Made by a program: the position numbers and the translations under genes | In this document: positions 49,140-58,354 of the stretch, in pieces | Layout of the letters: each line of letters begins with the position of its first letter | Position numbering within the stretch: the stretch's first letter is position 1 | Notes under the pieces: generated by a model | Told to the model about the DNA's origin: nothing | What the model saw: only the letters and a program-made list of their open reading frames with translations | Databases searched by the model: none | Source: Burkholderia lata | GTDB taxonomy: Bacteria > Pseudomonadota > Gammaproteobacteria > Burkholderiales > Burkholderiaceae | Assembly (NCBI RefSeq): GCF_902499335.1 | Contig: NZ_CABVQK010000015.1 | Coordinates: forward strand, 177,299 to 241,298 | Reading direction: 5' to 3' | Length of the DNA stretch: 64,000 nucleotides

Positions 49140-50185
49140 AGGCCGCCGGCACTGCCCGTCCCTCCGTCAAAGGCCGCGTGATCGCCCTGGCGATCGTCGC
49201 GCTCGGCATCGCGGCACTCGTGTACGCGTACTACCGCACGACGGCCTACCCGTCCACCGACGACGCGTCGATCGACGCGGACGTCGTGCACGTCGCGTCG
49301 CCGGTAGGCGGCCGCATCGTGCAGCTCGCGGTACATGAAAACCAGCGCGTCGCGAAGGGCGACCTCCTGTACGTCATCGATCCGGTGCCGTACCGGCTGA
49401 CGGTTGCGCAGGCGCAGGCCGACCTCGAACTCGCGCGCGCATCGCTCGACACGCGCCGCCGGTCGCTGATCGGCGAGCGCTCGAACGCGGCCGTGGCCGC
49501 CGAGCAGGTCAAGCGCGCGACGCAGAACCACGACCTTGCGACGCGCGACGTGAACCGGCTCGCACCACTCGCCGCGCAGGGCTACGTCAGCGCGCAACAG
49601 TTCGACCAGGCGAAGGTCCGCCAGCGCGACGCGGCCGTGTCGCTCACGCAGGCACAGGAACAGCAGCGCGCGTCCGCGCAGACGATCGGCGACGAGGCCG
49701 ACGCGATCGCGACGCTGCATGCGCGCGAGGCCGCGCTGGCCCGAGCGCAGCATGCGCTCGAAGACACCGTCGTACGCGCGCCGCACGACGGCCTCGTGAC
49801 GGGCCTGAGCGTACTCGCCGGCGAAACCCTTGCGCCGAACCAGTCGATCTTCACGCTGATCGACGCAAGCGAATGGTTCGCCGTCGGCAACTTCCGCGAG
49901 ACGTCGCTGAGCCGTATCGAGGTCGGCGACTGCGCGACCGTCTATTCGATGATCGACCGCAGCCGCCCGCTGACGGGCAAGGTCGTCGGCGTCGGCGCGG
50001 GCATTGCCGACAGCGCCCGCATCAACCTGCCGCGCACGCTGCCGATCGTGCAGAACTCGGTGAACTGGGTGCACGTCGCGCAGCGCTTCCCGGTGCGCGT
50101 GAAGCTCGACGAACCCGACGGCAAGCTCGTGCGCGTCGGCGCCAGCGCGATCGTCGAGGTCCGGCATGGCACTGCCTGCCGCTGA
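49136..50185 (+). CDS. mdtN: HlyD/MFP-family periplasmic adaptor (MdtN-like)
   Basis: The product has 349 residues from ATG at 49136. One N-terminal membrane helix (VIALAIVALGIAALVYAYY) precedes a biotinyl-lipoyl-like half (DVVHVASPVGGRIVQLAVHE, NQRVAKGDLLYVIDPVPY). A long coiled-coil hairpin (about 95-200) and the second lipoyl half with beta-barrel follow (TVVRAPHDGLVTGLSVLAGE, FTLIDASEWFAVGNFRETSL). It would bridge the inner-membrane FUSC protein and the outer-membrane channel encoded next. Confidence 0.88.
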   Translation: MKAAGTARPSVKGRVIALAIVALGIAALVYAYYRTTAYPSTDDASIDADVVHVASPVGGRIVQLAVHENQRVAKGDLLYVIDPVPYRLTVAQAQADLELARASLDTRRRSLIGERSNAAVAAEQVKRATQNHDLATRDVNRLAPLAAQGYVSAQQFDQAKVRQRDAAVSLTQAQEQQRASAQTIGDEADAIATLHAREAALARAQHALEDTVVRAPHDGLVTGLSVLAGETLAPNQSIFTLIDASEWFAVGNFRETSLSRIEVGDCATVYSMIDRSRPLTGKVVGVGAGIADSARINLPRTLPIVQNSVNWVHVAQRFPVRVKLDEPDGKLVRVGASAIVEVRHGTACR

Positions 50186-52208
50186 GGTTCGCTCGCCGGG
50201 CCCGCGCGAAGTCCTGCGACTGCTCGCGCCGTTTCCGGGGCGCATGTCGATTGCCGTGCGGGTCGCGCTGATCTGTGCGCTGACCGCGCTCGTGACGGCC
50301 GCCTACGGCACGCCCGAGGCCGCGCTGTCCGCGTACGTCGTGTTCTTCATGATCCGTGCCGACCGCGTGACGAGCGTGGTGCTCGCGGCCGCGCTGCTGG
50401 TGATCGTCACGATCGTGATCGGGCTCGTGCTCGGCGTCGCGATCTTCAGCATCGACTATTCGATCCTGCGGGTCTCGTGCATGGCCGTGCTGTCGGTCGG
50501 TCTCCTGTACCTGACGTCGGCCAGCAAGCTGCGCCCGGTCGGTGCGATCCTCGCGATGATCGTCGGCTTCGGGCTCGACCAGCTCGGCCTCGCGCCGTTC
50601 GGCGAAGCCGCGACACGCGCGCTGCTGTACATCTGGCTGACGATCGCGATCCCGGTCGGTGTCGCGATCGTCGTCAACCTGCTGATCGCGCCGTCGCCGC
50701 GCAAGCTCGCGCACGCGCAACTCGCGAAGCGCCTGCGGCTTGCCGCGCAGCGATTGCGCGGTGACGACGCGGCGCGCGACGCATTCAATGCCAGCCTGCA
50801 CGAAGGCGACAAACAGCTGCTCACGTGGCTCAAGCTGTCGAAACTCGAAGGCTCGTCGTCCGCCGCCGACTTTGCTGCATTGCGGCAGGCCGTGGCATCG
50901 AGCACCGCGCTGCTGGTCGGCGTCGCGCTGGCGGATCGCGAACCGGGCGCGCTGCTGCCGGATGCGTACGCCACACCCATCGCCGCGACGCTCGACGAGA
51001 TGGCCGACATCCTCGAACAAGGTGGCTACCCGGTCGACGTGACCCTCGCAATGCCGCCAACCGACACGCTGCCGCCGCTCGCGCGCGTCGTTGCGACGGA
51101 TGTCCATGCGGCGATCACGCATTTCGCGGAACCGGGCGTAACGGTCGATGTCGGTTCGTCGGCTTCGTCGGCTTCGGCAACCACCCCCGAATCCGCCCCG
51201 CCCCCCGCGCCGCGCGGCGGCTTCTTCCTGCCCGACGCGCGCACCAATCCCGATCACATCCGCTACGCGCTGAAGACCACCGCCGCGGCGATCTTCTGCT
51301 ACCTGCTGTATTCGCAGCTTGACTGGTCGGGCATCCATACGTGCGTCGTCACCTGCTACATCGTGTCGCTCGGCTCGACGGCCGAGACGGTCGAGAAGCT
51401 CACGCTGCGGATCCTCGGCTGCATCGTCGGTGCGTTGCTCGGCACTGCGGCGCTCGTATTCGTCGTGCCGTCACTGTCGTCGGTCGGCCACCTGATGGCG
51501 CTGGTGTTCGCCGGCGGGTGGCTCGCCGCGTGGGTCGCATTCGGCTCGCCGCGCATCGCATATGCCGGCTTCCAGATCGCGTTCGCGTTTTTCCTGTGCG
51601 TGATCCAGGGCGCCGGCCCCGGCTTCGACCTGACGATCGCGCGCGATCGCACGATCGGCATCCTGCTCGGCAACGTCGTCGTGTATCTCGTGTTCACGCG
51701 CATCTGGCCCGTCAGCATCGGCAAGCAGATCGACGTCGGGCTCGCGGCGCTGCTCGACCAGTGGCGGCGCCTCGTGCAAATCGCCCAGCCGGCCGAGCGG
51801 CGCACGCTCGCGGCCGAAGCGTTCGCCCGCCACGGTGCGATCGCGCAGGAGCTCGGGCTGGTCCACTACGAACCGTCGTGGGTGCGGCCGGCTGCCACGT
51901 GGCTCGCCACGCGACGGCGCGCGCTCGCAGAACTCGGCGCACTCGAAGGCCCGCTGTTCCTGCTCGCCGAACGCAAGCCCGGCGACACGGTGATCGGCGC
52001 GCAGCTCGCCCGCGTGACCGAACCGCGCGACGATGAAGCCGCGCCCGATACCGATTCGCCCGCGCCGCCAGCCGCCCCGCCGGGCACCGCCCCCACCGAC
52101 CCCGCGCGTGATGCGCTGCTGAACCTGATCGACACGCGGCTCGCGCACATCGCCGACGCCGCCCGTCAAGCCACACCGAAGGAGCCCGCCCCCCATGCGC
52201 CTACCTGA
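50166..52208 (+). CDS. mdtO: FUSC-family inner-membrane efflux protein (MdtO-like)
   Basis: The product has 680 residues. Two sets of membrane helices are separated by a large cytoplasmic region. The first set includes AVRVALICALTALVTAAYGT and ILAMIVGFGLDQLGLAPFGE; the second includes TTAAAIFCYLLYSQLDWSGI, HTCVVTCYIVSLGSTAETVE and LTLRILGCIVGALLGTAALV. This is the duplicated aromatic-acid-exporter/FUSC fold. It overlaps mdtN by 20 nt and mdtP by 14 nt, so translation is coupled. Confidence 0.88.
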   Translation: MALPAAEVRSPGPREVLRLLAPFPGRMSIAVRVALICALTALVTAAYGTPEAALSAYVVFFMIRADRVTSVVLAAALLVIVTIVIGLVLGVAIFSIDYSILRVSCMAVLSVGLLYLTSASKLRPVGAILAMIVGFGLDQLGLAPFGEAATRALLYIWLTIAIPVGVAIVVNLLIAPSPRKLAHAQLAKRLRLAAQRLRGDDAARDAFNASLHEGDKQLLTWLKLSKLEGSSSAADFAALRQAVASSTALLVGVALADREPGALLPDAYATPIAATLDEMADILEQGGYPVDVTLAMPPTDTLPPLARVVATDVHAAITHFAEPGVTVDVGSSASSASATTPESAPPPAPRGGFFLPDARTNPDHIRYALKTTAAAIFCYLLYSQLDWSGIHTCVVTCYIVSLGSTAETVEKLTLRILGCIVGALLGTAALVFVVPSLSSVGHLMALVFAGGWLAAWVAFGSPRIAYAGFQIAFAFFLCVIQGAGPGFDLTIARDRTIGILLGNVVVYLVFTRIWPVSIGKQIDVGLAALLDQWRRLVQIAQPAERRTLAAEAFARHGAIAQELGLVHYEPSWVRPAATWLATRRRALAELGALEGPLFLLAERKPGDTVIGAQLARVTEPRDDEAAPDTDSPAPPAAPPGTAPTDPARDALLNLIDTRLAHIADAARQATPKEPAPHAPT

Positions 52209-53739
52209 ACCGCCGGCCGCCTCGATCGCCGCCGCCGCCCTCGCGACTGCCGTCGCGCTGGCCGGCTGCGCGACGTCGTCGATCGATCTGGCGCCGGAGG
52301 CGTCCGACCGCCCGTGGCAGCCGCAAACGTCCGCTGCAGGCGACATCGTGCCGGGCCCGCCGCGCGCGTCCGCGCAAGGTTCGCACGACTACACGCTGCC
52401 CGCATCGCCGGCACTCGCGTCGGTTTCGCCACCCGCCGCGCTCGATGCCGCGCATGCGTACACGCTGCCCGAGCTGATCGATCTGGCCGAATCGGCGAAC
52501 CCGCTGACCCGCATCGCGTGGAACGACGCACGCAACGCGGCGCTCGCGGTCGGCCTGGCCAAGACCGCCTACCTGCCGAAGCTGTCCGCGACGGCCATGG
52601 GCGGGTACCAGGCAAACCACGGCTCGACGTCGTCGATCCTCGGCGACTCGTCGAGCAACTCCACCGTGCACGGCACCATTTCGGCGCTGTCGCTGCAATG
52701 GCTGCTGTTCGATTTCGGCGGCCGCGCGGCGCGCGTCGAAGCGGCCGAACAGGCGTCGATCGCATCGAACGTCGCGTTCACGGCCGTACACCAGCAGGTG
52801 ATCCACGACGTAACCGTCGCGTACTACCGCTACGAAGCAGCACGCTCGCGCGCGCTCAGCGCCCAGCAGGGCTTCGCGAACGCGGACGCGATCCTCGCGG
52901 CCTCCCGCGCGCGGCTCAAGCACGGCGTCGGCACGGTCGTCGAGCTCGCGCAGGCGACGCAGAACCGCGCGCAGGCAAACCTCGCGTTCGTGCAGGCGAA
53001 CGGCACGGAGAGCGACAGCTACCTCGCCCTTGTCTCCGCGCTCGGCATCTCGCCGCTGTCGAAGCCGACCATCGCCGCGCTGCCGAAGCGGCCGCTGCCG
53101 CCCGCGCTCGGCTCGTCGGTCGACGCAATCGTGTCGGACGCGATCGCGCGCCGCCCCGACCTGCAGGGCGCGTTCGCGCTCGAAAAGGCCAATCGCGCGA
53201 AGATCAAGGCCGCGGAAGCCGCGTTCATGCCGAAGATCTTCCTGTCCGCGTCGACGTCGTACGCGAGCGGCGGCACGTCCATCTCCGCGCTGCCCGCGAT
53301 CGGCGACCAGGCGCCGACCGTCAACCTGAACGGCAGCCGCTACGGCGGCGGCGTGTTCCTCGGCGTGACGATTCCGCTGTACGACGGCGGCCTGCGCTCG
53401 GCCGTGCTGATGCAGGCGCGCAACGATGCGGAAAGCGCGTCCGCGCGGCTCACCCGCACCAAGGAGGAAGCGGTCCGTCAGGTCGTTGCCGCGCAGAACG
53501 CGGTGCAGACGAGCCTTGCGTCGCACGACGCCGCGAAGGCGCTCGTCGATGCCGCACAAACGAGCTACGACGCGGCGCTGACCGCCTACCGGAACGGCGT
53601 CGGTTCGGTCACCGATGCGACGATCGCGCAAAGCCAGTTGCTCGCCGCCCGCAACGCGGAGGTCGACAGCTATGCCGGCGCACTGTCGGCTGCTGCCGCG
53701 CTCGCGCTTGCGACGGGGACGATCGGCTCGGCGCAGTAG
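52195..53739 (+). CDS. mdtP: TolC-family outer-membrane efflux channel (MdtP-like)
   Basis: The product has 514 residues. A signal peptide with lipobox (ALAGCATSS; Cys at about residue 23) implies a lipoprotein. Two OEP repeats follow (LIDLAESANPLTRIAWNDAR, LQWLLFDFGGRAARVEAAEQ; RPDLQGAFALEKANRAKIKA, IPLYDGGLRSAVLMQARNDA). It closes the ytcA-mdtN-mdtO-mdtP set, a tripartite exporter for hydrophobic or aromatic compounds in its family. Confidence 0.88.
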   Translation: MRLPEPPAASIAAAALATAVALAGCATSSIDLAPEASDRPWQPQTSAAGDIVPGPPRASAQGSHDYTLPASPALASVSPPAALDAAHAYTLPELIDLAESANPLTRIAWNDARNAALAVGLAKTAYLPKLSATAMGGYQANHGSTSSILGDSSSNSTVHGTISALSLQWLLFDFGGRAARVEAAEQASIASNVAFTAVHQQVIHDVTVAYYRYEAARSRALSAQQGFANADAILAASRARLKHGVGTVVELAQATQNRAQANLAFVQANGTESDSYLALVSALGISPLSKPTIAALPKRPLPPALGSSVDAIVSDAIARRPDLQGAFALEKANRAKIKAAEAAFMPKIFLSASTSYASGGTSISALPAIGDQAPTVNLNGSRYGGGVFLGVTIPLYDGGLRSAVLMQARNDAESASARLTRTKEEAVRQVVAAQNAVQTSLASHDAAKALVDAAQTSYDAALTAYRNGVGSVTDATIAQSQLLAARNAEVDSYAGALSAAAALALATGTIGSAQ

Positions 53740-53742
53740 CGC

Positions 53743-53760
53743 AACCGCCGCGAGGCGGTT
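53743..53760 (+). terminator. hairpin after the efflux operon
   Basis: A perfect 7-bp stem AACCGCC/GGCGGTT with a GCGA tetraloop starts 4 nt after the mdtP stop. There is no T-run after it, so it may be a weak terminator or an RNA 3' end protector. Confidence 0.45.
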
Positions 53761-53816
53761 GACGCATGCGCTCGCCGCCCACTAGAATGCCGCCCATTCT
53801 TCCTTCAGGAACCATC

Positions 53817-53861
53817 GTGGACAGTTGCAGCACTCCGTTGCGTGCGCCGCTTGCCGCCTGA
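53817..53861 (+). CDS. possible 14-codon leader peptide upstream of mgtC
   Basis: GTG at 53817 with TCAGGA 7 nt upstream opens a 14-codon frame (VDSCSTPLRAPLAA) that stops at 53861, 183 nt before mgtC. In other bacteria mgtC-type genes are controlled by leader peptides, but this one matches none I recognise. It is proposed only from start context, length and position, and could be chance. Confidence 0.3.
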   Translation: MDSCSTPLRAPLAA

Positions 53862-53941
53862 ACGCCTGTCCGACGCAGTTCTCCTGCCCGGCTCGCGTTC
53901 CGCGAGCCGCACGCCTCCCGTTTCACACTGAATGACGCATT

Positions 53942-53962
53942 CGCGCGGTACAGTACCGCGCG
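53942..53962 (+). promoter_or_regulatory. strong hairpin in the mgtC leader
   Basis: A perfect 9-bp inverted repeat CGCGCGGTA/TACCGCGCG encloses a 3-nt loop (CAG) in the 305-nt leader of mgtC. No T-run follows. It may be part of an RNA switch or a protein operator. Another smaller stem (GGCTCGCG/CGCGAGCC) lies upstream at about 53889-53909. Confidence 0.45.
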
Positions 53963-54044
53963 ATGACGGCTATCTTCGCGTCGCCTGCGGCCTTGCGCCG
54001 CCGCGACGCGAGACGGCACGCGCTCCTTGCACGGCAGGACAACC

Positions 54045-54752
54045 ATGACTTTCGATTTCGCACTCCGTCTTTTCACCGCGTTCGCCTGCGGCGTCGCCAT
54101 CGGCATCGAACGCCAGATGCGCCAGCGCACGGCCGGCCTGCGCACGATCACGCTCGTCGCGAGCGGCGCGTGCCTGTTCGTCACGCTCGGCGTGCTGACC
54201 GGCAACGGCGTCGCCGGCGTCACGCAGATCGCCGCCTACGTCGTGTCGGGCGTCGGCTTCCTCGGCGGCGGCGTGATCATGCGCGACAAGGGCTCGATCC
54301 AGGGCATCAACACGGCCGCGACACTCTGGTGCTCGGCCGCCGTCGGCGTACTGTCGGGTTCCGGTCATTACGTGCCGGCGCTCGCCGGCACCGGCGTCGT
54401 GCTGCTCACCAATACGCTGTTGCGCAGCGTCAGCCAGGCAATCAACGCGACGCCGGTATCGAACGCCGATCTCGTGCGCGAATACCAGATCACCGTGATC
54501 TGCCTCGCCTCCGACGAAGTGCACATCCGCACGCTGCTGTCGAACGCGATGTATGCGAAGCCGCTGTCGTTCCAGAGCCTCACGAGCGAGGACGTGCCCG
54601 ACCAGCCGGACCGCCTGAAGGTGACCGCGACGCTGAAGCTGCATCCGAAGGATCAGCAGAAGCTCGAGCAGATCGCGAGCCGGATGAGCATGGAGAAGAG
54701 CATTTCCAGCGTGAGCTGGACCGCGAAGGAAGCGGAGCCGATGATGGAGTGA
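54045..54752 (+). CDS. mgtC: MgtC/SapB-family inner-membrane protein
   Basis: The start at 54045 has AGGA upstream; the product has 235 residues. The N-terminal MgtC membrane domain has the conserved signatures IGIERQMRQRTAGLRTITLV, GVGFLGGGVIMRDKGSIQGI and NTAATLWCSAAVGVLSGSG, including the Arg/Gly pattern and Cys. The C-terminal soluble ACT-like domain follows (YQITVICLASDEVHIRTLLS, KLKVTATLKLHPKDQQKLE-like). In the family MgtC helps survival in low magnesium and in macrophages. Confidence 0.88.
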   Translation: MTFDFALRLFTAFACGVAIGIERQMRQRTAGLRTITLVASGACLFVTLGVLTGNGVAGVTQIAAYVVSGVGFLGGGVIMRDKGSIQGINTAATLWCSAAVGVLSGSGHYVPALAGTGVVLLTNTLLRSVSQAINATPVSNADLVREYQITVICLASDEVHIRTLLSNAMYAKPLSFQSLTSEDVPDQPDRLKVTATLKLHPKDQQKLEQIASRMSMEKSISSVSWTAKEAEPMME

Positions 54753-54808
54753 GCGGCCTGACGGCAGCCGCGTTGCGCGCTGCCGCCCGTGCCCGGCCGC
54801 CTTTCCCG

Positions 54809-55528
54809 TCAGGGAGCCTCGATCAGCCCGGCCGAGATTGCCTTGACGACCGCCTGGACCTTGTTCGTCGCGCCCAGCTTCTCGAGGATGTTGTTCACGT
54901 GGAAGTTGACCGTCCGCTCCGAGATGCTGAGGATCTGGCCGATTTCGCACGCGGTCTTGCCCTCGGCCGTCCAGCACAGCACCTCGCGCTCGCGCGAGGT
55001 CAGCGTAACGCCCGCCGCCGGCGACAGCTTCGGCACCATGAAGCGACTCATCAGCGAGTGCGACAGGTTCGCGAGCCAGTTCGTCTGCAGCGTCAGCATG
55101 TTGATTTCGGCCGGCGTCAGCGGGTCGGCATGGCGTGCGATGCTCAGCAGACCGAACGCACCGCGGGCCGCCCAGCTCGACTGCGCGACGCCCACCGACA
55201 GCCCGAAATCACGCGCATCCTGCCACAGCGGGCACGGTTCGATCCGGTCGACGTCCGGCCAGACGATCATGTTGGTGCTGTGCGCGCCGTCGCGAACCGT
55301 CGAATCGATCTCGATGTAGTTCTGCGCCTGGTAGTGCGCCATCCAGCCATCGGGATAGGTGTTGAAGATCGCGACCGACGGCTTCGATACGGGCAACGGC
55401 ACACGAATGCCGTAGCAGCAGTATTCGAATCCCAGCCGTTTGGAATAGGCGGCAATCCGCTGGAAGAGCTGTTGCTCGTCTTCCGCGGCGCTGAATTGTT
55501 GATAGGCATCCTGCCAGCGCAGTTCCAT
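54809..55528 (-). CDS. cepR: acyl-homoserine-lactone receptor CepR
   Basis: The protein has 239 residues and matches CepR of the B. cepacia complex almost word for word (MELRWQDAYQQFSAAEDEQQ; ERTVNFHVNNILEKLGATNK). The N-terminal autoinducer domain contains the conserved Trp/Tyr/Asp positions (GWMAHYQAQNYIEID, WPDVDRIEPCPLW). The C-terminal LuxR helix-turn-helix is TSREREVLCWTAEGKTACEI. It binds octanoyl-homoserine lactone made by CepI and acts at cep boxes. It is divergent from rsaM. Confidence 0.96.
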   Translation of the reverse strand: MELRWQDAYQQFSAAEDEQQLFQRIAAYSKRLGFEYCCYGIRVPLPVSKPSVAIFNTYPDGWMAHYQAQNYIEIDSTVRDGAHSTNMIVWPDVDRIEPCPLWQDARDFGLSVGVAQSSWAARGAFGLLSIARHADPLTPAEINMLTLQTNWLANLSHSLMSRFMVPKLSPAAGVTLTSREREVLCWTAEGKTACEIGQILSISERTVNFHVNNILEKLGATNKVQAVVKAISAGLIEAP

Positions 55529-55601
55529 TCATTCTCCGACAACGTCACGCTGTCATACTTGTCAGGTTCCAGCACCCGTTCGACGCTGATACATTCCGCG
55601 C

Positions 55602-56045
55602 ATGACTTCACCTTTGCTGCACCCGGTCTCCGGCCCGTCCCCGGACGGCTACGTACGCCTGTCAGAAGGCGCACTGGCCGTGCTTGCACTCGACCATGTC
55701 GCAAGCGGCCTCGACGCATCGCTGCTTGCGGAATTGCGCGACAACGCAATCGACGCACGCCTCGCCGGCTATACCGAATGGCATCGCCCGGCCAGTGCCG
55801 GCGTCGCTTACGTGACGGTCGGCTGGGACTGGTATCTCGAACGCGCGACGGGCATGTTCGTGATCGCGGGCGGCGACGTCCGCAGCAACGTCATGGCCGT
55901 CGACACCAAGGGCACCGACATCGGCATGTTCCGCACGGCCGCCGCGCTCGCCGCACGGCTCGCGTGCATCGACTGGCCCGCTGCGGTCGCGTCGGCCCTG
56001 CTCGGGCACAACGACGCCTATCATGCCGGTCCGACGCTCCAGTGA
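55602..56045 (+). CDS. rsaM: RsaM-type quorum-sensing regulator
   Basis: The product has 147 residues, the size of BcRsaM, and lies between cepR and cepI in the same position as in B. cenocepacia. Typical stretches include LDHVASGLDASLLAELRDNA, AYVTVGWDWYLERATGMFVI and VMAVDTKGTDIGMFRTAAAL. RsaM proteins limit acyl-homoserine-lactone production by an indirect mechanism. No known DNA-binding motif is visible. Confidence 0.92.
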   Translation: MTSPLLHPVSGPSPDGYVRLSEGALAVLALDHVASGLDASLLAELRDNAIDARLAGYTEWHRPASAGVAYVTVGWDWYLERATGMFVIAGGDVRSNVMAVDTKGTDIGMFRTAAALAARLACIDWPAAVASALLGHNDAYHAGPTLQ

Positions 56046-56180
56046 CAACTGGCCGCGCACTTAATCCTCTGATGATTTACGTAGTGCTGGCGCTCTTTAT
56101 AAGCAAAAGCGCGACGGTTTTCAATCCCATTGATCAAGAAACCGTTACCACGTCCTGATCACCCCCCCTCCACCGCCACC

Positions 56181-56202
56181 CTGTAAGAGTTACCAGTTAC
56201 AG
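56181..56202 (+). promoter_or_regulatory. cep box upstream of cepI
   Basis: CTGTAAGAGTTACCAGTTACAG is a 22-bp imperfect dyad (CTGTAA...TTACAG) that matches the known CepR-binding lux-type box. It lies 58 nt before the cepI start, so CepR-lactone would activate cepI in the usual positive loop. Confidence 0.92.
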
Positions 56203-56259
56203 CCCCCTCGTGCTGCGCGATGTAATGCATACATACAAAAGCACAGATCCGAGGACACC

Positions 56260-56868
56260 ATGCGGACCTTCGTTCACGAGGAAGGGCGGTTACCACACGA
56301 ACTTGCAGCGGATCTCGGGCGCTATCGGCGCCGTGTGTTCGTCGAACAGCTCGGATGGGCGCTCCCGTCGGCGAACGAAAGCTTTGAGCGCGACCAGTTC
56401 GATCGCGACGATACCGTCTACGTGTTCGCGCGAAACGCCGGCGGCGACATGTGCGGATGTGCGCGCCTGCTGCCGACGACGCGCCCGTATCTGCTGAAGT
56501 CGCTGTTCGCCGACCTGATCGCCGAAGACATGCCGCTGCCGCAATCGGCCGCCGTCTGGGAGCTGTCCCGGTTCGCGGCAACCGACGACGAAGGCGGGCC
56601 GGGCAATGCCGAATGGGCCGTGCGCCCGATGCTCGCGGCCGTCGTCGAATGCGCGGCGCAGCTTGGCGCGCGGCAGTTGATCGGCGTGACGTTCGCGAGC
56701 ATGGAGCGGCTGTTCCGCCGGATCGGCATACACGCGCACCGCGCAGGCCCGCCGAAGCACGTAGACGGTCGCCTGGTGGTCGCGTGTTGGATCGACATCG
56801 ATCAGCAAACGTTTGCCGCACTAGGAATCGAGCCGGGGCAGGCCGCCCGGCAAGCCATCGCCGCCTGA
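56260..56868 (+). CDS. cepI: acyl-homoserine-lactone synthase CepI
   Basis: The protein has 202 residues, identical in length to CepI. LuxI-type signatures are present: the N-terminal catalytic region (RYRRRVFVEQLGWALP, FERDQFDRDDTVYVFARNAG) and the acyl-pocket region (WELSRFAATDDEGG, LAAVVECAAQLGARQLIGVT, LFRRIGIHAHRAGPPK). It makes mainly octanoyl-homoserine lactone in this group. GAGGAC is the ribosome site. Confidence 0.96.
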   Translation: MRTFVHEEGRLPHELAADLGRYRRRVFVEQLGWALPSANESFERDQFDRDDTVYVFARNAGGDMCGCARLLPTTRPYLLKSLFADLIAEDMPLPQSAAVWELSRFAATDDEGGPGNAEWAVRPMLAAVVECAAQLGARQLIGVTFASMERLFRRIGIHAHRAGPPKHVDGRLVVACWIDIDQQTFAALGIEPGQAARQAIAA

Positions 56869-56919
56869 TCCGGAACGCGCGTTTCAGTCCGGGCGGCATC
56901 GTAACGAAGGAGAATCAAC

Positions 56920-57684
56920 GTGGACCAGTCTCAGGTCTTTCGCGCGATGATGCCCGGGTTGACGAGCGCCAACGGCGCCCGCATCGCGGTCGCCTACCCG
57001 TCGTTTCCCCGGCCGCTGCCGCTCGTGCGGCTCGACCGCCGCGGGCTCGTGTTCCGTGCCGCCGGCGCCGCACCGCTCGTGTGCGGGCTGCCGCGTGCGG
57101 CGACGCTGCTGGTCGCGGACGAGCCGCTCTGCTCGCTGCGCCTCGTGATCCGCGACATCGCCCCGGCCGGCGAAGGCCTGCATGACCTGACGATGCAGCC
57201 GTCCGGCGCCGCCGGCGACGAATTGCTGTGGCATGCGTTGCGCGATCGCGAGCCCTACCGCCGGATTCAGCACCCGCTCGCGCCCGTCGACACGTCCATC
57301 GCCACCGACGGCGAGCCGCACGCATCGGCCGGCGAAGCCGGGCCGCGCCCGTCGCGCAGCGCGGCCTTCCGGCTGCCGTGCCACAGCGACGCGCTGTTCT
57401 TTGCCGACTGGCTCGAATATCACTTCGACGAATTGCGCGCGCTGTCGCAACAACACGGGCCGCAACTGCAGCTCAACCAGCTCGAGCGACAGGTCGCCGA
57501 CGACGAGGTTGGCGTGCGCTTCGTCTACGACATCGACGGGCACACGACACGGCACGTGCTGACCGACTGCGCACGCGAGGCCTGTGCATGGATCGAGACG
57601 GAGATGCGCGACAAGTTCGCGTTGCCTGTCGCGCAGGAGCGGTTCAGCGCGTTTGCAGCGCACGCGCGGGCCGGCGGCATGTGA
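56920..57684 (+). CDS. conserved hypothetical protein downstream of cepI
   Basis: GTG start at 56920 with AAGGAGA upstream; 254 residues. It follows cepI after 51 nt, the position of a gene co-regulated with cepI in B. cenocepacia. The protein appears soluble (LVRLDRRGLVFRAAGAAPLV, HSDALFFADWLEYHFDELRA, CAREACAWIETEMRDKFALP). No catalytic motif is recognised. An influence on lactone signalling is reported for the homologous locus as I recall, but the sequence itself does not show a mechanism. Confidence 0.8.
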   Translation: MDQSQVFRAMMPGLTSANGARIAVAYPSFPRPLPLVRLDRRGLVFRAAGAAPLVCGLPRAATLLVADEPLCSLRLVIRDIAPAGEGLHDLTMQPSGAAGDELLWHALRDREPYRRIQHPLAPVDTSIATDGEPHASAGEAGPRPSRSAAFRLPCHSDALFFADWLEYHFDELRALSQQHGPQLQLNQLERQVADDEVGVRFVYDIDGHTTRHVLTDCAREACAWIETEMRDKFALPVAQERFSAFAAHARAGGM

Positions 57685-57788
57685 ATGCGGAGAGTCTGGA
57701 AGTTGTATTGATACAACTAGGGCTTGCCATGCCTCGGGTTTTCCCTTAAATTTACGTCTGTCTCCTCCATGTCTCCAAACATGGATTC

Positions 57789-57814
57789 AGCCCGCTCAAT
57801 GTAGCGGGCTTTTT
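57789..57814 (+). terminator. rho-independent terminator after the cepI operon
   Basis: A perfect 8-bp stem AGCCCGCT/AGCGGGCT with a 6-nt loop is followed by TTTT. It ends the cepI-hypothetical transcript. Confidence 0.85.
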
Positions 57815-57946
57815 CTTGCCTGCGCGCTTTGCGGGGCCATACCACCGCCCTCCTTCATCGGTTGCCTGCCCAGGCATTCCGGCACGCCACAATCCCGATC
57901 GACCGGATTATCATCGGCGGGTCTGCCACGCTCCCCCGAGGCCATC

Positions 57947-58333
57947 TTGCACGCCCATCTGCGTATTGCCCGCCCGGTCAGCAACCTCGCCCGAACCGAG
58001 CGCATGTATCGCGACGCCCTCGACTTGTCCGTTCTTGCGCGCTTTGAAGATCACGACGGCTTTTCCGGCGTGATGCTCGGACGCGACGGCCTCGACTATC
58101 ACTTCGAATTCACGCACTGCCCCGACCATCCGATCGCGCCGTCGCCGACGCCCGAAGACCTGATCGTGTTCTACCTGCCCGATCGGCCCGAATGGGAAGC
58201 CGCCTGCGCGCGCGCCACGGCACATGGCTTCATGCCCGTGACGTCGTTCAATCCGTACTGGGAAATATCCGGCCAGACCTTCGAGGATGCAGACGGCTAT
58301 CGGATCGTGCTGCAGAACGGCACATGGCGCTGA
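57947..58333 (+). CDS. VOC-superfamily (glyoxalase-like) protein
   Basis: A TTG start at 57947 gives 128 residues, the normal one-domain VOC length; upstream frame is non-coding (terminator side). Typical features are the N-terminal LRIARPVSNLARTERMYRDA, LDLSVLARFEDHDGFSGVML, the central LDYHFEFTHCPDHP and C-terminal FEDADGYRIVLQNGTW. Metal-binding His/Glu at the usual places are plausible (HFEF). The substrate is unknown. Confidence 0.85.
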   Translation: MHAHLRIARPVSNLARTERMYRDALDLSVLARFEDHDGFSGVMLGRDGLDYHFEFTHCPDHPIAPSPTPEDLIVFYLPDRPEWEAACARATAHGFMPVTSFNPYWEISGQTFEDADGYRIVLQNGTWR

Positions 58334-58354
58334 CAGGCGAACGCGCTTGAACCG

